From contig NW_020290025.1 in assembly GCF_003144195.1 (NCBI RefSeq), forward strand, positions 62,001 through 126,000: a stretch of DNA of 64,000 bases, given 5' to 3'. Positions 11,189-22,374 of the stretch are shown here, one piece after another. The translations under genes and the position numbers were made by a program. The notes under the pieces are model-generated. The model was not told where the DNA came from. It worked only from the letters and a program-made list of their open reading frames with translations, and did no database searches. Source of the stretch: Ceraceosorus guamensis. Lineage: Eukaryota > Basidiomycota > Exobasidiomycetes > Ceraceosorales > Ceraceosoraceae. Each line of letters opens with the position of its first letter. Within the stretch, counting starts at the first letter, position 1.

Positions 11189-12980
11189 TCAAGCACCCTT
11201 GGTGGCGTCAGTAGCGTTGTTGAAGATGAGGAGCTACGGATGAGAAAGCGAATAGTTGGCTCAGCAAGTATATATGAAAGCAGCGAGAGATCGGTTGCTC
11301 ACATTCTTTGTGCCGGCCATGTCGGTGAGGATATCCTTGGTGGCCAGCTTTTGAAGAGCAGCCTTCAGCTTCAAGGGCTCGATCACGCTTGGAATGGCGG
11401 GGACCGGTGCCAGAGCATGCACTGCCGTCTTCTCGGCACCGAACAGACGGCTAGCGACTTCGAGGATGAGACTGGGGAGGGGCAGAGCGTCGAACACGCG
11501 TGCGAGACCAGTGAAGCGCAGAACGGGAGACGCTTGCTCCACATCGAACAGGGTGGTGCTAGCCCCCTCGTAGAACTCAGGCGTGCCGTACACGCTCAAA
11601 AGATAAGCGAGCATACCGACAGTGTGAGGCGTAGCCATGGAAGTTCCAGAGATGGTCTGCCAACAAATGCGAGAGTGTTAGGGGGATAGGAAAATGAATT
11701 AAGAGTGGGCAAGGAAATTGCGGGCCCTCTCTCTCACTCACGTTGACGGAGGTGTTGGAGCCGATCCAGGTGCTGAGGATGTTGAGACCAGGAGCAGCAA
11801 TGTCGACACAGGGGCCCTTGTTAGAGAAGTACGCGCGCTCGTCGCCAAAGGTGGATGCAGCGACAGTCACGGGGTCCTCGGCGCCGGCAGGGCTGGTGTT
11901 GCAGGCATCAGCATTCTCGTTTCCGGCTGCAACAGCAAAATGGAGACCGCTGCGAACGGCTCCGTTGACGGCCTTGTCCAAACTTGGGCTCTTGCCACCT
12001 CCCAGACTCATGTTGGCTACGAATCCCTTGTGCTTCTTAGCAGCGGCAGTGTTAGGGTTGGCAGCGTGCTCCTTTGCGATCGCTGTGGCGTTGTTTGCAG
12101 CCCAAAGGACACCACCAGTAACATCAGACATGGAGCCGGAGCCGCCGGAGCCGAGAACCTTGACAGCCACGAGCTCGACCTTCTTCGCGACACCATATTT
12201 GCGAGAGCCGACCGTACCAGCACAGTGAGTACCGTGACCATTGCCATCTTCGTCATTGTCGTTGGCAGGCATGGTCTTGCCCCAGCGTGCGCGACCTTCG
12301 AACTCAACATGCTTTGTGTTGATACCAGTGTCAACGATGTATGCGGTGACACCTTCGCCTCCGTGGCTGTTGTAGACATATTGGCCAAAGATGGGGAAGC
12401 TAATGGCCTGGCGGTGAGAGACTCGTACGAGACCCCAAGGAGAACCCTTTTCGACGGCCATTGGGCTGAGCTCGGGAGCACCGGCCATGGCGTAAGCCTG
12501 CTCGATGGTGGACTCGTACGGGACGTCCCAGACGTGGTCACCATTGTGAGGCATCTCTTGAGTGGACACTACCGTGTCCTCCTCAACGTAAGCAACGTCG
12601 GGATGCGCGCGGATGTAAGCCAAGACATCGTCTGAGAACGCGCCAGCGTACCCAGAGAATTGACCATCCAGGTGGTAGACGTGTCTGACGCCTGGTGCAT
12701 GGCCCTCGCTGCTCAGCGACGAGAAAGAAGCAGCTTGAGCCTGTTGCACAGAAGACGTGTGCATGTTCAGAGAGCTCTCGCTCACGCCATCCTTCAAAAC
12801 AACCATGTAGTTGTTCTTGATAGGCTGACGTGTAGGATGAGAAACGACTTGAGCAGGTTCAAAGCCAGTGTACACCATCTGTCCCGGCACAAAGGCAGGA
12901 ATAGAGGTGGTCGCAGCAGGAGCCGCTGCAGCGCCAATGGCTCCCGTAAGGGCGAGTGCGAGAGGTAGAACACGAACCAT
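11189..12980 (-). CDS. Subtilisin-like serine protease (S8A, Prb1/proteinase K type) with I9 propeptide
   Basis: Secretory-pathway endopeptidase. Exons 12980-11742, 11656-11303 and 11233-11189 give 545 residues. A hydrophobic signal peptide (about 1-20, MVRVLPLALALTGAIGAAAA) is followed by an I9 propeptide (about 56-138, from NNYMVVLKDGV to VEEDTVV). The catalytic triad is intact: Asp217 in VTAYIVDTGI, His249 in DGNGHGTHCAG, Ser419 in GTSMATPH, with oxyanion Asn323 in NMSLGG. The first intron falls just before the serine motif and the last exon is only 45 bases (LLIFNNATDATKGA). The SPWGLVRVSH start of the mature part resembles vacuolar proteinase B (Prb1) and secreted relatives. No membrane segment or GPI-like tail is present. 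Vacuolar versus extracellular location cannot be settled from sequence. Confidence 0.95.
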
Positions 12981-15015
12981 GATGTGTGGATGCAGTAGTA
13001 CTCAACCTCGGGAATGTACGATAGAGTGAAGATGGGAACGTCGGGAGAGTGGATCACTGTCAATGTTGCGGACTATGTGCGGCAGCCTAGAGGTCCAGCG
13101 CGGGATTCGTCGAACAGATGGCCCTCGATGAAGGAGCTCGGGCTGGTTGTTGGTGAGAGAGGATGACAAGGTGCTGAACGGGTCCACTTGGTCGATCAGA
13201 TCTGATGTGAACCGGCCGCACCCCCTTACTCCACTCTGACTCAGGAGTAGCTAGCCGCGTACGCGTGTGCGATGATAAGAGGCAGTGGAGTTGCGCTGAC
13301 TGAGCTGTGCGACCTGCATGCATCATCATCGATGCAAGCTGCTGCGTGAAGACCCGCCCGCGCTGTGGCAGCCTGGGGCGTGGTAAGGTGCACCGTGCCC
13401 CCATCACAGCTCTGCATGCCCGCCCCGGCCGTGCGCCTGCCATGGATGCTGTGCGATACCCACCGGATTGCGCTACCATGCATGCAGCCAGCAGCAGCAT
13501 GCAGCAACCAGAGAGGACACCAACGCATCTGACCCGCCAAGACTCGCGACGTGCCGCGCGAGGCATTCGCCGTCAGCGTGCATGCGGATACATCATGTGT
13601 GATATCCGAGGGCGCGCCACTTTGAACGAGCTTCGCTTCACACCTGTGTATGCGCGCCCCTGCCTAAGCAGCATCAGCAGCGCCGAAAGGGTCGCATACA
13701 CATCTAACATCACAGTCTCGCGCCCTATAGTTGACGCCGTGCATCCGCGAGCGTCGCGGATACACGCTTTCCAAGCGATGAGTCCCCCCCGCGTCTCAAA
13801 GCTGCTGCTGTAAGGACCAAGCCTCGAGACTGGCAAAATGATATTCGTGATTCAAAAGGGACTTGTGGCATCTTCACGCAACTAAACTCTCGACTCTCTC
13901 GAGACAAGGGCAAGAGCGGATGCAATCTTGAATCTGAGTCAAAATGTCTGCACTGCGATCAGATCCGCACTCAAAACTATGGATGACTGCTACACGGACG
14001 ACCTCCATGCAATAATAACCCCTTCGACCTGGGCTTCAACAATCACGTGGATGAACATGAGACCCACTATAGACGCATCCATGCAGCAGTCACGACGAGT
14101 CAAGAGTCAAGAGTCTTGAGTAAGATGCGTCATGGGCGCAGCCGAGGGGTTTCTTGTTGTAAAGCTCCGACTGGTTCACGCGGAAAGTCTTGCGCAGCTT
14201 GGTTCAGTTCAATGATTGACCTCTCATCAGAATTTTGAATTTTGAATGATGTTTATCTCCATGCTGCTGCACGAGGCGTCGTCAGCGCGGCTGGGATGGC
14301 CCTTGCGTTGGCTCTGCCACGTGATAAAGCTGAGCGGCGGATCCAGATCGACTCAACTCAGTCGTGACTTTGACTCGTGACTCTCGACTCATCAATCATT
14401 CAAGATTTGAATCTTGAGTGACTCAAGGACTGGTGGAGGCTTGCTGTCCCACACACGAGGTTAGCACCCATCTCTGTCTAGCAGCACAGGCAATGGCATC
14501 TCGGTTCGGTCTACGCGCATAAAGGTTCACAACGACGATGCTGATAGTTCAAGAGGTCCTTTGCAGCCTGGACCAGACGCGGGCACAGTCTCATCAAAAT
14601 TCGACAACGTCAAGAATGTTGGAACAAGTAGTCAACGAGTGAGGCTTTTCATTCCGTGACATTCTGAGCCCATTTTTGGTATACAGCAGACGGAATACAC
14701 GCGTCCGTGACGCAACACAAGGGGAATTGGTGCAGCGAAGATGAGGCTTTAATGAGCGTGATGCTGATGACGGCGAACGGGTTGCTCGAAAGAAGGGGCG
14801 GCAGGCAAAAGATGTCCTTCTAATACAAGCGGCCGAAGTTGATATGAACTGAATGAGTGTGATTGGTGGATGGGCGACGCTCGAGCTGAATCACGTCGCT
14901 CGCCAAGTGCATGTCTCGCCGGTGGCGAGGCAGAAGCGTGTAGAGGCGAGCTCCTATCACCTAAGCATCTCGCGGAAGATTTACTCGGAGATCTGAGCTC
15001 ATGATAACTACAACA
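12981..15015. other. Gene-free 2-kb stretch between subtilisin and WOPR genes
   Basis: It holds the subtilisin promoter (near 13000) and the 3'UTR of the WOPR gene (near 15000). Between them are A/T-rich islands made of TGACTC/GAGTC units (14085-14125, 14355-14420), a copy of the TGANTCAAAATG-type motif at 13936-13946, and a perfect 8+8 inverted repeat with a 2-base loop at 14400-14417 (TCAAGATT/AATCTTGA). Open frames of up to 168 codons here have no recognisable features and are not called. Confidence 0.5.
14400..14417. repeat. Perfect 8+8 inverted repeat
   Basis: TCAAGATT, 2-base loop, AATCTTGA. It sits inside a TGACTC/TGAATC-rich island between the subtilisin and WOPR genes. Confidence 0.8.
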
Positions 15016-17531
15016 TCAGCGAGGCGATCGGTGTGACTCGCTTGATGGCTTGGATAGATAGACGGTACCGAGTTCTGAATTGCCCGTTCCAGGTCGGCTC
15101 TGCGTCTGGTTTCTACCTCTCTGCATCCCCATGTTGCCGTACTGCGGTGATGTACCAAGAGCATGGTTGGACACGTTGGAACCGCTCGAGTCTGGCCGCT
15201 GCACATTTGTCCTGTAAGCCGTGGAATGGGATTGCTGCGGCTCGCGCTCATAGGGTCCGCTCCACGCAGTCCCATCGTAATGTGACGAGCCGAGTGCTGG
15301 ACTGGTTGCTGGGGTGTAGATTGATGGCGGCAGGACTTGCTGATAAGGATTTGACAACCCACGTTGATTCGCACTGGTATCGGCTGAGAATGTGGTTCCC
15401 AACGGTGGGATGCGATCATGCCATGCAAAGCCCGAGTGCGCCGAAGGAGTGCTGGAGAGGAAGTGCCGAGCCATATTGTTATCGGGCGAGCCCAAGGAAG
15501 GTCCCGCTCTTGCGATCGGCCTGTCGGACCACGATGGCGGCTCTCGGACGCTCGGACCACCTGCGACATTGTTTCCGTATGCTTGGGGAGTCGGTGACCA
15601 CGCACCTTGACGCGAAGGCAGGGTGCCGCTGCCTGACTGCGTTGGAAGCCATCCCTGAGCGCTTTCGCCGAGCGCGAACTCACTTGCGGGTTGGAGGCGA
15701 CCGTGTGCTTCAAACCTTGGGTGGGTTTGAGAGGCAGACGCGAACTCTGAGAGATTCCACATCGACTGCGACGAATGCAATCGCGGTCCAATCCTCTGTC
15801 GACGTTCTGAGTCCGCTCGATGCCGTCCCATCTGAGGACTCTGGATTGGGCTGGTGTGAGGACCGCCAGCATAGCCAGAGTGTGGAAGCAAAGGTGGAGA
15901 TCCGGATCCAGCCATCGGATGCGCTGTAGCTCCCGGATAAGGCTCAAATCTTCCGCTGCCCAATCGAGATCTCGTCAAGGCGTCTGAGGCGCGGCGCGGC
16001 ATGCCGGGATTGAAAGGCCGATTGTCACCAACACCTGCTGGCAGTTGGATATCTGGAGATGCTGGGTTCGAGCTTGTCCAGGCGTCCCAGCCGCTAGTGC
16101 TCATGTTGCCGGCTGTCCGCAACGGCGGCACAGTGCGTCCATATCCTGGAGCGTGGCGAGGACCGAGACCAAAAGTGTTGGCTTCATGGCTTTCACGGCG
16201 GCTTCGACTGTCGCTGCCCGAGGTACCCTCCCCGCTCGAACCGAGGTCGAGACTGTATGCACCCTCATCTTCCACGTTCGTATCTCGACAGTACCGCAGC
16301 TGACCATCGGGGTCATAGAAGACTTTGGGAGGAAACCTGAAGGAGCTCTTGCTTAGGAATACGGGCGAAATTTGAATCGCACTGATCTCCGGCAACGTCG
16401 AGGGTGTGCGCAGACGGCCTGCTCGTACGTCCTCAACGCTGTAGTACGAGATGAGGTGCTGCGTGGAGCCCTCAACCTGCATGGAAATGGTCTAGATCAA
16501 GGGCAAGGTTTCAAGAATGAGCGCTGCAGAGTGGTATAGGCGCTTCTGTAAAGTGAAACGCGACGAACCTTTTTGCAAAGACCATTCTTGGCAAACGGGT
16601 AGCTGTTCGTGAGACTGCCGACCAAGCTCCGCTCAAAGTCGGCTTCCCTTTTGGCCAAGCTTGCCTGATCGTATGCACTTGCAGAGTGAGGCGCTGACTT
16701 GGGGCGGCCGACGTTTCCAGAGCTCTGTGAAGCAGAGGTGTCTGCGTCTGTCAGCGAGCCGCTGGCAGCCGTACCAGCGCCAGCAAAGCCAATCGTCGAG
16801 GTGCCGAAGTTCATGAAACCTGAGGGATCGCTTGCTGCCGAGTTCCAAGCCGCAGCGGTGTCCAACACGCTGCCCTCGGATTTGAGTCTGGACATAGCTT
16901 CGGCATTTGGATTGTACGGTAGGTCTGTCGAGGGCAAACCAAGAAAGTCATTGACGGCATCAGTGCCCGGAAAATCTGCCATAGGCACTCCTAGCTCGAA
17001 GGGATGAAGCTCTTCTGTTGTAGCAGGCACAGGAAGGCCTGTACCAATGGACTCGTCCGCCATCGATTCATAGCTGTCATCTTCCCGCAACGAAGGGTCG
17101 GAAGAGCCCTTGACCTGGTGCTGCTTTTTGTCTATCTGACGGTAGACCTGCGACATCGAGGGCAGGCTATGAGCGGATGCTAAGAGCCAAGCTACTGGAC
17201 CACGTAAGGGGACGTACCAGAAAGTTCATCAGTATGCGACTTGGGCTCCACAAAAGCCCGTCCGTCCAGCGCTTGATGCCGCTCTCACGCTCGTCGAACA
17301 CAAACACCGATCCACTTCGGATCAGCTTACGTTCATCATCGCGTAGCCTGCGGGGAATCTTCGACATCTTCTTTTGGCGCACTGCCTCGAAGACCAGCAA
17401 GGCGTCGTGTGTTGATGCACTGCGTGGGTGAAGAGGGCGTGATCGTTGGTAAGCACGAGGACGTCTGTCGCTACCTCTTAGCTGGTCACGCACATGTACC
17501 CTGTGAAAGTGGGCTCTGTGATCCCGCCCAT
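15016..17531 (-). CDS. WOPR-domain (Gti1/Pac2 family) transcription factor, Wor1/Ryp1 type
   Basis: DNA-binding developmental regulator. Wor1, Ryp1, Mit1, Sge1 and the smut regulator Ros1 belong to this family. Four exons: 17531-17494, 17419-17218, 17147-16569, 16476-15016 (759 residues). The WOPR domain has its usual two blocks. The first (about 7-95) starts TFTGYIASTHDALLVFEAVR and contains RRLRDDERKLIRSGSVFVFD and the signature IKRWTDGLLWSPSRI. The second (about 262-295) is KNGLCKKVEGSTQHLISYY. A serine/acid-rich linker of about 165 residues separates them, and a long Ser/Pro/Gly-rich tail of about 450 residues follows, typical of these regulators. The IRSGSVFVFDERESGIKRWTDG wording fits the Wor1/Ryp1 branch rather than Pac2. 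The start codon is the Met six residues before the WOPR block, in a 38-base first exon. It has a 4.8-kb gene-free upstream region. Confidence 0.95.
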
Positions 17532-20500
17532 GGTGAGGACTAGGAGAGGCGCAGACCGAGCAGGATGGAAGTTTGACGCTGGCTCCCTTTTCGGCGATGT
17601 GTACTGGAGCCTCAGAGCTAAGAGTCAGCGGTTGGAGAGGAAAGCTTAGTGGCTGATGGTGGTCGCGCAAGAGTGACTCGTGAAGGAATGAAGGTCGTGA
17701 AAGGAAACCTGGGTCGTCAACGAGCTCTGAGAGGTGCTGAGGCGATCGCCATGCTCTCCAGTAGGTCCTGGTTCAGAACTAGCGAGAGAAGGACAGCACT
17801 TCGAATTGCGGCTGGGCACGCAACCTCAGCAAAGCGGCTCCTTGTAGCACCTAAAGGACCAAAATTGCAAGAGGAGATGGCATGTCAGCGCAGCCTGAGT
17901 ACGCATGACAGCGACATCGACAAGCTACCAATTCAGAGTGCGGCAGTCTCTCTCAACGCGTCGAAGCTCGTCAACGGTGGGAAATGGACCCAAGCGCTCG
18001 CGTGGAGGGTGCAGCCCAAGTCAGCCTCGTCGCGACTGCTGGGCTGATACTTTGCGCGGGAAAAGACGAGAGGCTCTCCTTGGCTGACGTAACATCTTTC
18101 TCTGCCAGTCCGTCCGTACCTTTGCACGCGCAAGCGCCATCCTACACCAGCCTCGAATCGACTTTACTCACTTGCAACAACTTTACCTGATGATGTGCTA
18201 AGCCAAACTCAATTCCGCTCTTCAGGTGGCTTCCCGGCGATCGAGTTGACAGCCGCCACTGCAGCTTTGCTGGTAGAAGAAAGATATAAAGACTGGTAGC
18301 GGCGGATCAAGCGCCATGAAATGTGCAATTAGACGCCAGAACGTCAAATGGCAAGACGCCGGAGCACAAGTGCACCGAATTGGCCGGTTCCTGCGTCGCC
18401 TCTTGCTCCTTCAGCAACGCCTGCGACTGTCTCGAGAGGGGTAGGCACGTCACACGGACTGTGCGGTACTACCCTTGCCCCGAGGTGAGCTGGTCCAAAC
18501 GAAGGCGTGCCAATGTGTAGGTAAAGAGAGGCCTTGAGCGGTCCGCGGTCTCGAGCGAAGATCCTCCGACCTCGGACCGAAACTACTGAAAGGACTCTGA
18601 TCCGTGCTGTCACTGAGTGAGCGTTGGAGGTGAAAGGCGGGCGACAAGCGCAGACGGAGCTGCGAAAAGACTTGATAGTAAGGGGAGCGGTTCTCAAGAC
18701 GGGCCGCGTTTTATCAGGAGGCTCTGCTGCGCCGTGTCTCAACAGGAGCTTCTTCTTCAGGCCAAAAAGCAGATGTGCACTTCAGCTTGCCTCACCGAGC
18801 GGACGACGAGGCTGTCTGCGAGGCAACGGGTCGAAGCTTGGAAGTTTGCAATGTTTCGAAGGACGGCTCCTGCCAGAGAATGCCAATGAAAAAGGGAAAG
18901 GCGGACGTAGAAGGTTGGACAGAAACGAAGCTTGCACAGCTGCCGGTGCCGCACAGCGCCTCGAAGCAGGAAGCGAAGAACGTGAAGAGGGGCGTATCGT
19001 CCACAACAGCGTCGAGGCGACTTGTAAGCACGGCAGGCGGCGCGCGAGGGGCTGATGCGAGCAGCAGGGCAACAACACGGATAGGGCTTGTGCTGAAGGA
19101 ACAAGGTGGGAGTTCCAGGAGTTAGCGCGTCCGATCAGAGGTTCCGGGGATGAGATGAGGGCTTCGTCGCGCCACTGGTGGTGTTGATCAGTCAAGACTA
19201 GGAATCGCGATGAGCGCGCGATCGTCAGAGAGCCGTGACTGCCGCCGATTAGGCTTGAGGCTTGAAGCTTGAAAGAACAAGCATCCGGACTCACAGCAGC
19301 ATGCGATATCGGGGGAAACGCTCCGCTTCAGAGCTCTCGATTCGTCGCCCTGTCGGCTGCTGCACCATGTGCAGGCTGCCTCGTTCAAGGCCAAACTTAA
19401 ATCTTGTGCGGACAAAAGTACCAGTCAGACTCGCATTGGGTGCGCTACGGCACCGGATACTGCGCGAGCGACGTGTGCGAAGCAGCTGGGCTCGACTCGG
19501 CGTGCGTGGTAGTAATCCGAAGAAATTGGATAGCGCTGACATTCGGAAGGAAGCTTTCGCATTCGTGATTCGAAAGGCCCAAAAATATCGAATGTGAGTC
19601 CGGCTCATCATGCTTGTGTCAATTAATCGCTCGATGCTTTTTGCGTCTCATCAGTGTATGTAGTATAGCCGTATACGGCCGCGGCTTGCGCGCGCGCCCG
19701 CGGTGAAACATCAAGCACGCGGGTGAGACCTGCTTCTCAAGCTCCGGCATCGTCGTTGCACTAGCGCGCCTTAGCGGTGAGGGATCTCGTGCATGATCCA
19801 CGCGCGCGCAGCTGCGCGCTCATCATAACTCAGATCCCGCGGCCACACAGCACCGCCCAAGTGGAGATGAAACGCTCATTGTGATTCGGAAGAGTTACGC
19901 GAGCATATTTCGTTGTTTTGGTACAGCTAGCTCTGGCTGTGATGACCATCATTTGCTACAGTCATCGGTCACTGCTGGGCTCGGCACAGATTGACAGCGC
20001 CTGCTTCTGCCCCTCGATCGCCCTACCAGCACCAACTGCCGTCTGAGCGGGCCCGTTCCTGAAGCAGAGAGGATTCTCGATCTCACGTCGAAACGCATCC
20101 CTGTCTGCATGTGTTGTAGTGTGAATGTGCGAGCGTCTTCACCCCCGCCAGACCTCTCAATTTGCATCCTCGGAAGCTCGTGCCCCGCTCTTCTTTGTTC
20201 CGGGCGAAGCTGAAGCTCATGGCGGGTGCATGCTGCTGAAGTCACTCGAGCAGCTAAGCCCGTACGTGTTGCCCATGCATCTGCATCTCGTTCTGGAAAG
20301 CGTGGAGTGGAAGCTCGAGCGCGTCGTGACGTGTGCCGTACAGACCCCACCATACGTAACGTACCCAAACAAGTGCGAGTGCTGCTCTAGCTGCTCTGCT
20401 CTCAGCCGAAACACGTCGAGCTAGAACAAGGTTGATGTGAGCGAGTGGCAGTCTGCAGACCTACATGCAGCGTGCCCGCATGTCGTCGTGCTAGCGTGGA

Positions 20501-22374
20501 AAGTGGAAAGGAGCGCGTGGAGAGGGGAAAGGCTCACTCCACGCCAAATTCCACAAGTTCACCCTCCCTTGCTGACTGCAGCAGCAGCGACCAAGGGACT
20601 CGGAGCGAAGAGAAGATTCACGACTGCGCGAGCATACCCACAGCATGCTAAGCATCTCGCCTCTTCACACGGCAGACAGAGGCGGTCAAATCTGCTGGGT
20701 ACGGTCAACAGCAGACACTTTGCGCCGTGGCCCCGGAAGCGTGGCCAAGGCCCGAGCGGCCAGCAGAGAGACAGACTATTCGCTCGATTGCTGCATGCTG
20801 GCTGGCCTGTGCTCAATCGCTCGACTCGGGAATCTGTGGTGGAGGTGCGTTAATTTGTTTGTAGATCTTTTCATGAATCTCATCGGTCAGCAGGGCTAAT
20901 TTGCTTTGCGATCGACGCGCGGCGAGGAGATGTGGCCTCGCTTCGTTCGTTTCTTTGTCTGTATGCAGTGACCGGAGGTGACAACCTTGTACTTCGGGGC
21001 TCAGACGCTTCGCTGTAGCATTCACATTCGTAAGTCATGAGCAGTCACAACAGTCACACGTTGTTTGTTGTATCGAGGCTTGCGGCGCGTTAGTCGCTCG
21101 TGCGATGCTGAAGAAGCGGCTAGCAGTTGCGAAAATCTGGATGCGCCTTCTGGCTACCTGCTGGCAGCAATCGCGAATCCTGCAGCAGAAGATCGATCTG
21201 ACTTTCCCAAGCACCTCGTGCTACGCAGGCACATCTGTTGTGTTGCTTTCCTTTCCAACCGCCGAACGGCAAGAGAGCTGCACTCGCCTCGCACCGATGA
21301 ATACACGGCTCTCACTGCCTTCCTGCCCGCACCAGGCCATCACCCGCCAGTCGAGCTTGCCAAGCCACAGAGCGGAGGTCCAAAACAGACTCACCTTGTG
21401 AGCCAGCGGTCGCGGCTCGCACCCACGACTCCGATGAAGGAGCAAACAAGAAGCAGCTGTCCCCCGCAGACGACGCATGGCAAGGGTGCTCGTGCCGCAC
21501 GAGCGAGGAAGCTGCGACGCAAGAGGTATGTCCATGCAGCGGGGCAAAACAGTAGTCTGATGAGGCTCACGACTGTAGTAGTCAAGAGTGGAGCATGGTC
21601 GAGCGAGGAGTCAATTTATGGTCATTCGCGATATTCACGCTTCACCATTCGATCGTGTGGATCCATTTTGAACGTTCGTTTGCAGTCCTCGGTCAAGCCA
21701 GCAAGATCGATGGCTAATTCCGTCGTTCTGAATGTGCACAAGCATGAGTCAGCGCATTTTGAGATGTCACAGACGGCCTGCAGCAGGACTCCGTGCCAGC
21801 TGCAACCAATAGGCTTCACATGTACACACTTACATGATGCGCTTGCATGCTCGAACCTAAATTCTGTTGTTGATGTTCCAGAAGAAACCCAGATCAGGGC
21901 TAGATAAGCCGGCAAGGTGCTGAAAGGGTGATCTTGACACAGCTGGCCGGAACGAAGCGGGGCCCGAGATAAATCACTTCCACGTCCCTATACCGTGACT
22001 CGCCCTCTTCCTCGCACGCGCTGCATCGAAAGGGGACCGCCGGCAAGGACCGTGACCCACGAGGCTTCGGCCGCCGACGCTCGTCGATGCGCAAAGGTCG
22101 CTCGCTTGCTCCTCAAAGGTGACGCGCGCGCAAGTGAAGATGCTGCTATCGCCTTGTCTGACCGCCAAGTCACAACTCAACCCCTTTGAAAAGACCACAG
22201 CACTACACGAGAGACAGAGAAGCCTTAGTGACTTGCCAACCTTTCAGGTCTAAGGAGATGCAAATTGCGAGAGTGCGAACAATGCAGATTGCTACAGATG
22301 ATTTACACAAGATCCACAGCGACTGCGTGAAGCAGGATAATGCTAAAGCCCGGTGGCGCTCGCCTGAATAACTT
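17532..22374. promoter_or_regulatory. 4.8-kb gene-free region upstream of the WOPR gene
   Basis: The largest gap in the window. The WOPR gene reads leftward from it, and the FHA gene ends at its right edge. I found no conserved coding segment on either strand. It holds CG-alternating patches (19687-19697, and near 19801-19818) and scattered open frames, the longest 280 codons (listed separately). It most likely contains a long promoter and 5'UTR for the WOPR gene, as long upstream regions are known for Wor1 in Candida. That function is an inference. Confidence 0.4.
21065..21907 (+). CDS. Orphan open frame of 280 codons, probably not a gene
   Basis: The longest open frame in the WOPR upstream gap. 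The translation has no recognisable domain, signal peptide or repeat, is rich in Ser, Arg and Cys, and reads like chance open sequence in GC-rich DNA. No clear splice signals extend it. I list it because its length is unusual for this gap. It could be chance, part of a long non-coding transcript, or a lineage-specific gene. Confidence 0.12.
   Translation: MLYRGLRRVSRSCDAEEAASSCENLDAPSGYLLAAIANPAAEDRSDFPKHLVLRRHICCVAFLSNRRTARELHSPRTDEYTALTAFLPAPGHHPPVELAKPQSGGPKQTHLVSQRSRLAPTTPMKEQTRSSCPPQTTHGKGARAARARKLRRKRYVHAAGQNSSLMRLTTVVVKSGAWSSEESIYGHSRYSRFTIRSCGSILNVRLQSSVKPARSMANSVVLNVHKHESAHFEMSQTACSRTPCQLQPIGFTCTHLHDALACSNLNSVVDVPEETQIRAR

Noticed and set aside
11718-12635. A 305-codon plus-strand frame opposite the subtilisin gene
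   Set aside because: It is a shadow of a strongly biased coding exon. The sense product has an intact catalytic triad, while the antisense one has no features.
13087-13813. Overlapping 159- and 168-codon frames on opposite strands downstream of 13 kb
   Set aside because: They overlap each other, lack motifs and look like GC-rich chance sequence in a gap.
15033-15947. Long frames on both strands (298 and 328 codons) overlapping the last WOPR exon
   Set aside because: They overlap the Ser/Pro/Gly-rich tail of the WOPR protein and show no domains. Open frames in several phases are expected there.
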